64,000 nt of DNA from Flavobacterium pectinovorum. GTDB taxonomy: Bacteria > Bacteroidota > Bacteroidia > Flavobacteriales > Flavobacteriaceae. A program made the translations under genes and the position numbers. The stretch covers positions 107,217 through 171,216 of the forward strand of contig NZ_RCZH01000014.1 of assembly GCF_006438875.1 (NCBI RefSeq), in the 5' to 3' direction. Shown one piece after another: positions 49,671 through 60,200 of this stretch. A model generated the notes under the pieces. That model ran no database searches. It was given only the letters and a program-made list of their open reading frames with translations, and was not told where the DNA came from. Each line of letters begins with the position of its first letter. Within the stretch, counting starts at the first letter, position 1.

Positions 49671-51977
49671 CTACAGTTCGAATTCGTCTGTATTTTGTTC
49701 TGTTTGTGTTGTATCTTTTACTACTGCAGGTCTGCTGTAACAATCTACTTTTATAGAAAGGTTTGCAGGTCTTTCGAATTCTGATTTAGAAACCTGAAGT
49801 CCCGGATCTGCGTAACAAAGTTTCATGAAATAACCCCAAATTGGCAATGCAGCCGTAGCTCCTTGTCCGTAGGTTAAACTTTTGAAACGTGCTGAACGAT
49901 CTTCACATCCAACCCAAACTCCGGTTACTAAGTTTGGAACCATTCCCATAAACCAACCATCAGACTGGTTTTGTGTTGTTCCTGTTTTACCCGCAATTGG
50001 ATTTCTAAACATATATGGATATCCTGTCCAGCGATTATCTCCACTTCCTCCACCTTCTGTACGTAAACGTGCACCAGAACCGGTTTCTGTAACTCCTTCT
50101 AATAATTTGATTACTGCAAAAGCAATATCTTTATTCAAAACATCATGAGATTCCGGAATAGGCTCGTAAATAACCTCGCCGCTTTTGTTTTCGATACGGC
50201 TTAAAAATTGTGGTTTTACATAAACTCCCTGATTGGCAAATGTACTGTAAGCAGCAACCATGTCTTCAACTGTAATATCAACGGCTCCTAAAGCGATAGA
50301 AGGCTGAGCAGGAATTTCGGTTTTAACCCCTAATTTATGTGTCAACTCTACAACAGCTTCCGGGCCAACGCGGTCTATTAATTTTGCAGAAACGGTATTA
50401 ATCGAATTTGCAAGACCTTGCTTTAAAGTTACCATTCCGCGGTATCTGTTATCAGAGTTTCTTGGTTCCCAGTCTGCGGTAACATTATGACGCCCTTTGT
50501 GAATCATAAATGGTCCATCAAGGATTGAATCACAAGGAGACATATTCAATTGCTCAATAGCTGTCGCGTAAACAAACGGTTTAAAGGTAGAACCTACTTG
50601 TCTCGCTCCTTGCCCCACGTGATCATATTGGAAATATTTGTAATTGATTCCACCAACCCATGCTTTAATGTTTCCTGTTTGTGGTTCCATCGCCATTAAA
50701 CCTGATTGCAAAAAGTGTTTGAAATAACGGATAGAATCCATTGGGGTCATTGTAGTATCACGCTCCCCTTTCCAGGTAAATATGCGCATTTTTGTTTTTA
50801 CCTTGAAGGAAGCAATGATATCATCTTCGCTTTTATCCAGATCTTTCATAATTGCCCAACGTGTTGAGTTTTTCATGGCTTGCATCAGAAGTTTTTCTGT
50901 TTCTGCCTGAGTGATATTTACGAAAGGTGCATTTTTATTGTTTTTCTGTTCGATGAAAAATTGTTGCTGTAAATTTTTCATGTGCTCAGAAACTGCTTCT
51001 TCGGCATGCAATTGCATTCTTGAATCGATTGTGGTGTAAATTTTCAATCCATCTTTGTAGATATCATAATCTGAACCGTCTGGCTTTTTATTCTCAGAAA
51101 CCCATTTTTTCATGTAATCACGTAGATATTCTCTGAAATAAGTAGCCGTACCTTCGCGGTGACTTTCTAATTTGAATTTTAAAGTAATTGGCAGAGCTTG
51201 TAATCTCAACTTTTCAGATTCTGTAATCATCTTTGCTTTTTCCATTTGAGAAAGCACTACATTACGACGATTTTTTACTCCTTCCGCATTACGAACCGGA
51301 TTGTATAAACCAGAGTTTTTGAACATTCCGACTAAAATAGCCGATTCATCCATTGTTAAATCTTTTGGATCTTTAGAAAAATAGGTTTGTGCCGCTGAAC
51401 TTACTCCAACTGAATAGTTTCCGAAATCATAAACATTGCAATACATTGCCAGAATTTCGTTTTTGGTATATTGTCTTTCCAGACGAATAGCAATTATCCA
51501 CTCTTTTATTTTCTGTACTATCCTGAAAGGAAGAAATTTAGATCCTTCTCCGTGAAATAATTGTTTTGCTAATTGTTGCGATAATGTACTCGCTCCACCA
51601 TTGGTTCCTAAACTAAAAACAGCTCTTAAGGTTCCGCGCCCGTCGATTCCTGAATGTTCATAAAAACGAGCATCTTCGGTGGCAACCAAAGCTTCTACCA
51701 GACTTTTTGGTAAATCTGAGTATTTAAGCTGTGATCTGTTGGTTTTGAAATACTTACCAATAACTACTCCGTCTGACGAAATAATTTCAGTAGCCAAATT
51801 GGAATCCGGATTTTCTAAATCTTCAAAAGAAGGCATTGAACCAAATAATCCCCAAGAGGCAAATAAAAAGAAAGCCAGAATACCTAACAACGTGTAGGCA
51901 AAGATTCTCCAGAACTTCTTTTTATAGTAATTAATATCTTTAACACTATTTGATTGATTGTTTTTTTTAGCAGCCAT
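49671..51977 (-). CDS. Penicillin-binding protein 1A (bifunctional transglycosylase/transpeptidase)
   Basis: 768 residues. TM anchor about 28-48; GT51 transglycosylase about 75-250 with ATEDARFYEHSGIDGRGTLRA (catalytic Glu), GGASTLSQQLAKQLFHG and KEWIIAIRLERQYTKNEILAMYCN. Transpeptidase about 430-735 with the active-site Ser in GSTFKPFVYATA (Ser-x-x-Lys), a Ser-x-Asn motif in SINTVSAKL and KTGTT near AGKTGTTQNQSDGWFMG. It polymerises and cross-links peptidoglycan in the periplasm. It is preceded by gldH at a 10-base gap and is the third gene of a likely operon. Confidence 0.97.
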   Translation of the reverse strand: MAAKKNNQSNSVKDINYYKKKFWRIFAYTLLGILAFFLFASWGLFGSMPSFEDLENPDSNLATEIISSDGVVIGKYFKTNRSQLKYSDLPKSLVEALVATEDARFYEHSGIDGRGTLRAVFSLGTNGGASTLSQQLAKQLFHGEGSKFLPFRIVQKIKEWIIAIRLERQYTKNEILAMYCNVYDFGNYSVGVSSAAQTYFSKDPKDLTMDESAILVGMFKNSGLYNPVRNAEGVKNRRNVVLSQMEKAKMITESEKLRLQALPITLKFKLESHREGTATYFREYLRDYMKKWVSENKKPDGSDYDIYKDGLKIYTTIDSRMQLHAEEAVSEHMKNLQQQFFIEQKNNKNAPFVNITQAETEKLLMQAMKNSTRWAIMKDLDKSEDDIIASFKVKTKMRIFTWKGERDTTMTPMDSIRYFKHFLQSGLMAMEPQTGNIKAWVGGINYKYFQYDHVGQGARQVGSTFKPFVYATAIEQLNMSPCDSILDGPFMIHKGRHNVTADWEPRNSDNRYRGMVTLKQGLANSINTVSAKLIDRVGPEAVVELTHKLGVKTEIPAQPSIALGAVDITVEDMVAAYSTFANQGVYVKPQFLSRIENKSGEVIYEPIPESHDVLNKDIAFAVIKLLEGVTETGSGARLRTEGGGSGDNRWTGYPYMFRNPIAGKTGTTQNQSDGWFMGMVPNLVTGVWVGCEDRSARFKSLTYGQGATAALPIWGYFMKLCYADPGLQVSKSEFERPANLSIKVDCYSRPAVVKDTTQTEQNTDEFEL

Positions 51978-51987
51978 AACTATTTTT

Positions 51988-52467
51988 CTAATCTTTTTGT
52001 TCTATTCTAAAACCAACGTCTGTAATACCCTCTAAAGCCTGAACTCCAGGAATTTTTCCTGATTCTCTAACGGCTTGTTTGATGTGTACTTTGTATTTTC
52101 CTCTAAACTTTACATCTTCTTTGTAAAACAGTTTACTTTCTTTAATATCAGTAAAACCGTTTCCTAGTAAGGTTCCGTCCGGATTTGCCATTTGATATTC
52201 TAAAGTATCTACTTTGGTGAAACCACTTGGTGTTTCAATAGCAACAATCAAAAACAAATTATTAAAAGGATAATTGTTATTGTCTCTTAAATTTACAAAC
52301 AAATTGTATTTTTTGGTAGAATCTAAAACTGGCAAATCAAAGGTTACAACGCTGTCTTTGTGCCATTCGCTGCCGACAGATTTGTATTGATCAAAAACTC
52401 TTTTTTTATCACAAGAAAAAAAAAGTATTGCTGCCAAAAGAAGAATTCCGCTATTTTTTATTCTCAT
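51988..52467 (-). CDS. gldH: Gliding-motility lipoprotein GldH
   Basis: 159 residues with a lipoprotein signal (ILFFSC, Cys19). The mature domain has the GldH pattern VFDQYKSVGSEWHKDSVVTFDLP, YNLFVNLRDNNNYPFNNLFLIV, DGTLLGNGFTDIKESKLFYKEDVKF and a final GITDVGFRIEQ. GldH is required for Bacteroidota gliding and is part of the machinery linked to T9SS. Position is diagnostic: it overlaps the RicT-like gene by 17 bases and lies 10 bases before PBP1A, the usual Flavobacterium arrangement as I recall it. The gene implies the host glides or has the full T9SS machinery. Confidence 0.95.
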   Translation of the reverse strand: MRIKNSGILLLAAILFFSCDKKRVFDQYKSVGSEWHKDSVVTFDLPVLDSTKKYNLFVNLRDNNNYPFNNLFLIVAIETPSGFTKVDTLEYQMANPDGTLLGNGFTDIKESKLFYKEDVKFRGKYKVHIKQAVRESGKIPGVQALEGITDVGFRIEQKD

Positions 52468-53803
52468 TTTTAGTAATAATTATAGGTTTTCTTGGCTCCG
52501 CTGGCTTATTGTCATTCGGATTATTTCCTTTTTCTTTATTCGGATTGTTTTGTTTGTTGTTATTGGGTTTATTCTGTTTGGGTTTATTTTGATTCGGACT
52601 TCCTACAACTGGTGGCTTATTGTTATTTGCCTGTTGAGGTTTAGCCGGAGTGGCCACAATCGCATTTTCACCATCTGGTTTGCGCTTACGATTTGGTTTC
52701 TTCTTTCTTTTTGGCTGATCAAAACGCGTTAAACTTTCCTGACCCATTGCATTATTAAAATCTTTTTCAGGCTCCGAAACAATCTCAATAGCAAAATCTT
52801 CTAATGACGAAACCTTATTTTTCAACTTGTTTTCGGCAATAATTTCTTTTACCTGATCAATTTTCAAAACATGCCAGTTTGCAAAATTATTTGTGTAAGC
52901 AAACCACATCAATCCTTTAAAAATATCTTGTTTTTGGCAGATTGCATCCCCTTTTTCGGTTACTAATTTAGTATCGTAATCTGGAAAATCTTTCAAGGCA
53001 TCCATGTAAGTGTCAAGCTCGTAGTTCAAGCAACACTTTAATTTTCCGCATTGTCCTGCTAATTTTTGTGGATTCAGCGAAAGTTGTTGATAACGTGCCG
53101 CCGATGTATTTACACTTCTAAAATCTGTAAGCCAGGTTGAACAGCAAAGTTCACGTCCGCAAGAACCAATTCCGCCTAAACGAGCTGCTTCCTGACGGAA
53201 ACCAACTTGTTTCATCTCTACTCTTGTGCTGAATTCTTTTGCAAAATCTTTAATCAAAAGTCTAAAATCTACCCTGTCATTTGCGGTGTAGTAAAAAGTA
53301 GCTTTTGATCCGTCTCCCTGAAATTCAATATCTGAGATTTTCATTTCTAATTTATGAGAAATTGCCAATTCACGCGCACGAACTTTCATTGGTTCTTCAC
53401 GATCACGCGCTACAGACCAAATATCAATATCTTTTTGAGATGCTTTACGGTAGATTTTTGGCACTTCGTTACTTTCGTGATTGACCCCTTTTTTCTTCAT
53501 TTGAATTTTTACCAATTCTCCTGTCAAAGTTACAATCCCAATATCGTGTCCCGGTGATGCAACAGTTGCTACAATATCACCAATACTTAACGTTAATTTT
53601 TCTGAATTTCTAAAAAATTCCTTACGTCCGTTTTTAAAACGTACCTCAACGCAATCAAAAATTGCCTCTCCATTAGACGGACTCATGTTCGAAAGCCAGT
53701 CAAAAACCGTCAACTTATTGCAGCTATCGGTGCCGCAAGTCCCATTATTTTTACAACCTTTTGGTGCGCCACCATCTGAGGTTGAACAACTTGTACATGC
53801 CAT
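52451..53803 (-). CDS. PSP1-domain protein, RicT/YaaT homologue
   Basis: 450 residues from the Met at 53803 (MACTSCSTSDGGAPKGCKNN). A 10-codon extension upstream is rejected as it lies in the leader. A Cys-rich N-terminus (CTSCSTSDGGAPKGCKNNGTCGTDSC) is followed by the PSP1 domain (about 60-275: FYYTANDRVDFRLLIKDFAKEF, RIELKQ-like, RQEAARLGGIGSCGRELCC, LAGQCGKLKCCLNYE) with the Cys clusters that bind Fe-S in RicT. Residues about 365-450 are a disordered Lys/Asn/Pro-rich tail (PNQNKPKQNKPNNNKQ), which is an addition to the family. In Bacillus RicT helps RNase Y; its role here is unknown. First gene of the operon with gldH. Confidence 0.92.
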   Translation of the reverse strand: MACTSCSTSDGGAPKGCKNNGTCGTDSCNKLTVFDWLSNMSPSNGEAIFDCVEVRFKNGRKEFFRNSEKLTLSIGDIVATVASPGHDIGIVTLTGELVKIQMKKKGVNHESNEVPKIYRKASQKDIDIWSVARDREEPMKVRARELAISHKLEMKISDIEFQGDGSKATFYYTANDRVDFRLLIKDFAKEFSTRVEMKQVGFRQEAARLGGIGSCGRELCCSTWLTDFRSVNTSAARYQQLSLNPQKLAGQCGKLKCCLNYELDTYMDALKDFPDYDTKLVTEKGDAICQKQDIFKGLMWFAYTNNFANWHVLKIDQVKEIIAENKLKNKVSSLEDFAIEIVSEPEKDFNNAMGQESLTRFDQPKRKKKPNRKRKPDGENAIVATPAKPQQANNNKPPVVGSPNQNKPKQNKPNNNKQNNPNKEKGNNPNDNKPAEPRKPIIITKNENKK

Positions 53804-54203
53804 AATTATATATGTAGTGTTGCAAAAAAGCAACTTAAGTTCATAAACGTTTGATCGGTAAAGATAGTATTTTTTTTAGTTTGCTTTTTAACGATTAAAG
53901 CTAAAGGGGTGTTAAATGGCTAAACCGTTCATTTTTAATCTAAAAGCGCTTTGTTTATCTGTATTAAGTTGCCTTATTATGTTACTCTTTTGACAGATAC
54001 AAGTAAAACGTTTGTTCAAAACTAGAGATTTTTGTACCCAAAAATCAGGACTAAAAATCATGTTTTGAAAAACCTCCAAAATAACACCATTGTATTTGGA
54101 TTCATTCATAAATAAAAAAGAAATTTCTCTTGCTCAGTACTGGCAACAACTTTTCAAAATATAATTTATAAAAGCAGGCATATCATCTAAAGCGCATTTC
54201 TCT
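53804..54203. other. 400-base spacer between divergent genes
   Basis: AT-rich spacer between the divergent RicT-like operon and the giant surface-protein gene, presumably holding both promoters. A -7-like box TATAATTTATAA occurs about 40 bases before the giant gene. Short frames on either strand have no supporting features, and I see no other gene. Confidence 0.6.
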
Positions 54204-57200
54204 ATGAAAAAAAAAATTACTAAACTCCTATTCTGTTTATTTTTAACGTATAGTTCAACAATTGTATTTGCACGATTATGTCCTGAAATAACCTTTACTA
54301 CGTTTCACAACGACGCATTAACTACAAAAATTCATCATTTTTTAGATATAGCAGGGACTTCCTCTTTATCAGCTTCTTCCTCATCAAATGATACAACAAC
54401 CTCAGTACCGGATTTAATTCCTGTTTCTAAAAGTTCTGACAAATCTGCATCAACATCTGTGTCGCTTTATGATAACTTAATCACTAATGGGGATTTTGAA
54501 CAGGGAAATGTTGGTTTTACCAGTAATCACAATTACAAAAGCGGAACAGGTGCTACTTTAATATATGCAACCGGCAGCTATGGTATTGCAACTGATCCTA
54601 AATTAGTTCATAATGCTTTTGCAAGTATGGTTGACCATACAACCGGCACAGGAAAAATGATGGTTGTAAATGGCTCGACAGCAGCCAACGTAGTTGTTTG
54701 GTCTCAAAAAGTTAGTGGCATTAAGCCAAATACCAAATATTTGTTTTCGGCCTATTTAGCATCCTGTACATCAAGCGCTCCTGCTATTTTAAGTTTTACT
54801 ATAAACAATCAAAAACAAGGTGATAATATAAGTCCCAATGGAGTAGCTGCCTGGACTCAGTTTTATGCAGAATGGAACAGCGGATCAACAACAGGCGATG
54901 CAATAATTACGATTACAAATCTTCAGGCAGGTGATAACGGTAATGATTTTGCGCTTGACGACATATCGTTTACAGAAGCCCCCAAACCATGTGCAGGAAC
55001 CCTAAGTATAATTGAAAAAGACGATATGGGTACCGGAACCGCTAACTGGGGAGATCCCTTAGATGGTATTACGGCAACAACAAACTACACTTACTCGACA
55101 TCGACTATGGGTCCGGGAAAATACGGCCGCGTTAAAAACCCATTTTTTGCAGGTGTTGCAGGATGGGCAGATGACACTGACCATACCGGAAATGGCGGTT
55201 ATATGTTAATTTTTGATGCTTCTGCTACTCCAGGAATTTACTATGAAAGAGCATACAGTAATTTATGTTCCGGCATTGAATGTAATTTTTCTATACAAGC
55301 TGCCAATTTAGCCACAAATCCTGCCTGGATTAGACCTAAAGTAAAAATTGAATTATTACATCCAACAACAAAAGCCGTTTTACAATCCTTTAATTCACAA
55401 GAATTAGCCCCTAGTGCAACAAAAAAACTTCTTTGGAACGAATTGTCCATGTCATTTACGGTACCAGCAGGGTTAAGCAGCGTCATCATGCGAGTATCTA
55501 ATATACAGCCTCAAAATGCTGGTAATGATATTGGATTTGATGATGTGGTATTTAGTATTTGTGTACCGGAGTTGAAAATTGATACGGGAGAAAATTCTAA
55601 AAAAATATGCAAAAGCACGTCAACCACTCTTACTATAGCTGATTTGCCTGATTATCACTTTCAATGGCAAAGCTATAACGGAACAGACTGGAAGGACATA
55701 CCTAATGAAACCAACAAAAAATATGTTACGCCGATCTTAACAACAGATACTAAGTATAGGGTTCGCTATGCCGCTACTGGTATTGATATTGCCAATAACA
55801 ATGGTCTTAAATGTTCCGGTAATTCAGAAATATTAGTAGAAGTAGCTCCAGCTCCTTCGGTAAAGGTTACTGTTATACCTGCTGAAGGGACTCTGTTCGC
55901 AAAAGTGACTTCCAGTACAAACGATACAAACCAAACAACAAAATTGGCTGACAAAGGCTTTACCAGCTTCTCCCGTCTCACTGCAAATGCCAATACGGGA
56001 ACCACTATATGTGTAGGAGGCACTGGTTTTTTAACAACAGAGCCAAATCCTTCAATTGCGACAACAACATTTACGGGGCATTGGAATTCTGATACAGATC
56101 CAAAAGCATATACGGTAGAACAATCTATGAAAAATTCAACCGCATGTAAATTTAGCGCAACTAGTATAAGAAATTATACTGCTAGTACCTTTACCGTAAG
56201 TGTATCTGGAACTTATGTCCTTAAAATGAAGGATACAGACGCTTATGATGGTGCTGCTTATATATATACAGGAGGCTTTACTCCTGGCAACTGTTCCGGA
56301 GGAGGTACTTGGATAATAGGGGACGATGATACCGATGGAAGGTTCGCAGAACCAAGATTGACAGCTTATTTTAATGCAGGAGTTACTTACACCTTAATAT
56401 CAACCTTATGGGCAACTAACTCAGGAACTTATGTTGGGGATTATACCTGGACCATTACACCGCCAACTGGAGGGCAATTCCTTTTAAATACTTTAAATTA
56501 TTGGTACACATCACCAACCGGTGGTAATCCTATAGGCTGGGGTGATACTTTTAACCCTGTAGGAGTGACAGGCTCAGTAATAAGAGATAATAAGAGTGCA
56601 CAATCCGCTACCTATTATGTAAGCAATGAAAAACCCGGTTCTGTTAGAACTCCTCTAGTATTTGAAATTGTTGCTAATAATACTGTAGGTCAAGCATCAT
56701 CAAGACCTACAGTAAATGTTAATGAAAAAATACCAAATATTACCCACACTACAACAGGTGTGGCAAGTATTGGCACTCCCATAAATCTGCCTCCCGGGGT
56801 TGCTGTTGCTTTATCATCGAACAATATTACGATTAGCGGTACTCCTACAGCAGCAGGTGTTTATAATTACACGATTCCATTAACAGGAGTTTGTGGAAAT
56901 ACAACCGCAACAGGAACAATAACTGTCAATACAATATTGACAGCCAACATCACCGGGACGATATCAGTTTGTATGAATCAGACAACACCAAAAGTTACTT
57001 TTACTGCAAATAACGGTCAAACACCTTATACCTTCACCTATTCAATAAATGGTGGTCCGGATTTAACTGCAACTACCGGAATAACAGAAAATAGTATTAA
57101 TATTGATGTTCCTATGAATGTAGGAACCTTTATCTATACGCTTAAAAGAGTAAAGGATGTTGCTAATGAACAGCTGGAAAACGGAAAATTTGCAACCATA

Positions 57201-60200
57201 CAAATTAATAAACAGCCTGCGGTCAAAGTTTCTTTAAATCCGGTGGCAATTTGTTCCGGATCTGTAGCTACCTTCAATTTTCAAGGACCTTCATACGGTA
57301 AAATAACCTATAGTATAGATGGTATTAACCAAACAATAGAACTAGATGATGAAGGTTTTAATAGTATATCTGAGGTTGTTACCAATGATACTAAACTTAT
57401 TATTATAAGTATAAAAGATATTTATAATGCGTCGTGTTCAAATGTGACAATTAATGAAGACGTCCCTTTAAACGTAACTGCTGCCAGCAAAGCATTTACA
57501 GCATCTACAGAGCCTGTGGTTTGCGCAGGCATGCCTATACAAAATATTACCCATACTACTGCGGGAGCAACCGGTATTAATACTACGGGAGCAACAAAAT
57601 TACCTCCCGGTGTTACAGCTAGCTGGAACTCTAATACAATTACCATTAGCGGTACGCCAACAGCAGCAGGAATTTATAATTACAGCATCCCACTAACCGG
57701 TGGTTGTGGAAGTGCTGCTGCAACAGGAAAAATAACGGTAACTTCTCAATCTGAAACCAGAACGACAACAAATGCAACTATTTGTATGGGAGAAACTGGT
57801 TTATTAAGTGCTGTTACCGGCTCTGGAATAATTCCGGCACCCGTAACCGTATTTGCAGATCGATGGAATGTCGCTACAGATCTTAAATCATTAATGCCTA
57901 CTCCGATAGAGAACAATCTACCAACATGTAAGTTTTATCCAGATACTTATGGCAGTTATAAAACAATTACATTTTCTGTAAATGTAACTGGCACCTACAG
58001 TTTACAAATGACTGGTGCAAATATGTATTTTAGAGCCGGTTATCTTTACAAAGGCAATTATGTCCTGGGTACATGTCCCGGAGACGGAACATGGATAACG
58101 GGTGATGATGACTTCGGTTTTATAGGTGCAAAGAACCCTACTTTAACAGCTCATCTGGAAGTAGGAACACTATACACGTTGGTGTCAATTATTAATGCAT
58201 ACAATGACCCCAATTATTCTACAGGTTATACCTGGACACTTACACCTCCTGAAGGAGGAGGGTTTTATTTAACGCCTTTAAATTTATGGTACACATCGGC
58301 TACCGGTGGTGACCCTATTGGTTGGGGACCTTATTTGAATCCTGTTGAAACACCAAATTCTGGTATTGTAAACCAACCTGGTGCTACGACTTTTTATGCA
58401 GGAGATGCAACAGGTTGTACCACAAGAGTTCCTGCAATCTTTACAATTCTTGAAAACAATACTGCCGGAGCAGCTTCGTCTGCCCCTAGTGAATATGTCA
58501 ATACGGTCCTGCCAGCAATTACCCATACAACTACGAAAGCTACCGGTATTGATATTGGAGCAGCAACCGGATTACCTGCGGGAATAACGGCAAGCTGGGC
58601 AGCTAATACAATTACAATTCATGGTACACCTACAATTGCAGGAGATTATGATTACAGCATTCCCATAACAGGAGGCTGTGGAAACATTGCTGCAACAGGA
58701 AAAATAACGGTAAAACCTGCCAACACAATTACTTTAACGTCTGCTAATGCAACGCAAAATATATTTATAAAAAATGCAATTACAAATATCGTTTATACTA
58801 CAAATGCATCCGGAGTAACGGTAACCGGTCTTCCGGCAGGAGTTACCGGTGTATTCAATGCTGGTATATTTACTATAAGCGGCACCCCGACTACAGAAGG
58901 CATATTTGATTTTACTGTCACTACTACTGGCAGTACAACTGTTAGTTTAACCGGTACTATTACAGTTAGTTCTATACCACTATCAGCCTGGATTATGATG
59001 GAGGATGATAATAGAAACGGATTAATTGAACCGGGCGAAAAGCTAAAATTTAAGCTTTATGTAGCTAACATAGACCCAAACCATGCACCCCTATTAAATG
59101 TTAGCGGCTCAATTGACTTACCTGTTCATACTACTCCGGCCTTTGGTACAAATGGCCAGACCCCTAATAGAGTTTCATTTTTTGATTCATTTTTTACAGA
59201 AATACCTTATTACTGGGACATGGTCACTAAGGAAGGAGGGCCTTATGTTGCAATTAGTGCAAATGCAGATTGTAACCTGACTGATGTAAGTAAAATTGAT
59301 GTTATTGGACGAGTGTATATTAATGGGGTACAGGTAAAAATGTCAGTCCCTGTTTTATCCTCAAATCCAACAGCAGAATGGATCGCTTTAAATGGAGACG
59401 CTACTAAAAGTTACTGTATTCCGCCAGATCTGGAAAACTGTACTTCGCCAACAGGTTGTCCATCAAGTTTTCCTGTAAATATAAACCCAAAATTAACAAT
59501 TGCAAAACCAGCAGCGGTATGTTCCGGAAGCACTTTAAACTTGACAGCACCAGAAATCACTATTGGTACACCATTAAAGACTAAGAACTGGTACTTAGAT
59601 GGTACAATATTTACCCCTACAACAGTAGTAACAACAGCTGACAATGGCAAAACACTGCAATACAAAGCGAGCAATAATTGCAGCGACGAAAGCAGTAACA
59701 GCGTAACTATTACCGTAAATGCCAATCCTGATGTTCCGGTAATTGTTTCAACAGCATCTACCTGCTCAAAAGCAGGAACAAGCACTATCAGCAATTATAT
59801 TTCTGGCAATACTTATACATTTAGTCCTACAGGACCTGGTGTCGATACTCAAGGACTTATTAACAGCATGACTGTTGGAACTCTATACGATGTAACTTCA
59901 AAAGATGCCAATTGTACTTCATTAGCTTCAGCACAATTTAAAAACGGGTCGCAATTAGCTGCCCCTGAAGCTCCAACGTGTACAAAAGCAGATCCAATAA
60001 CTTGTGCAATTTTAACGGGAAGTATTACCGTAACAGCCCCTATAGGTACCAACTATCAATATGCTATAGATGGAGGAACTTATCAATCGTCACCCGTATT
60101 TTCCATCGTATCCAAAGGAGGTCATTCTGTAACCGTAAAAGAAATTTCAACGGGCTGTATTTCTGCGGGACAAAATGTTACGATCAATGCAGCACCTTCG

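Noticed and set aside
53912..54109. 65-codon minus-strand ORF in the spacer before the giant gene
   Set aside because: No motif, no plausible translation start context and probable overlap with promoters.
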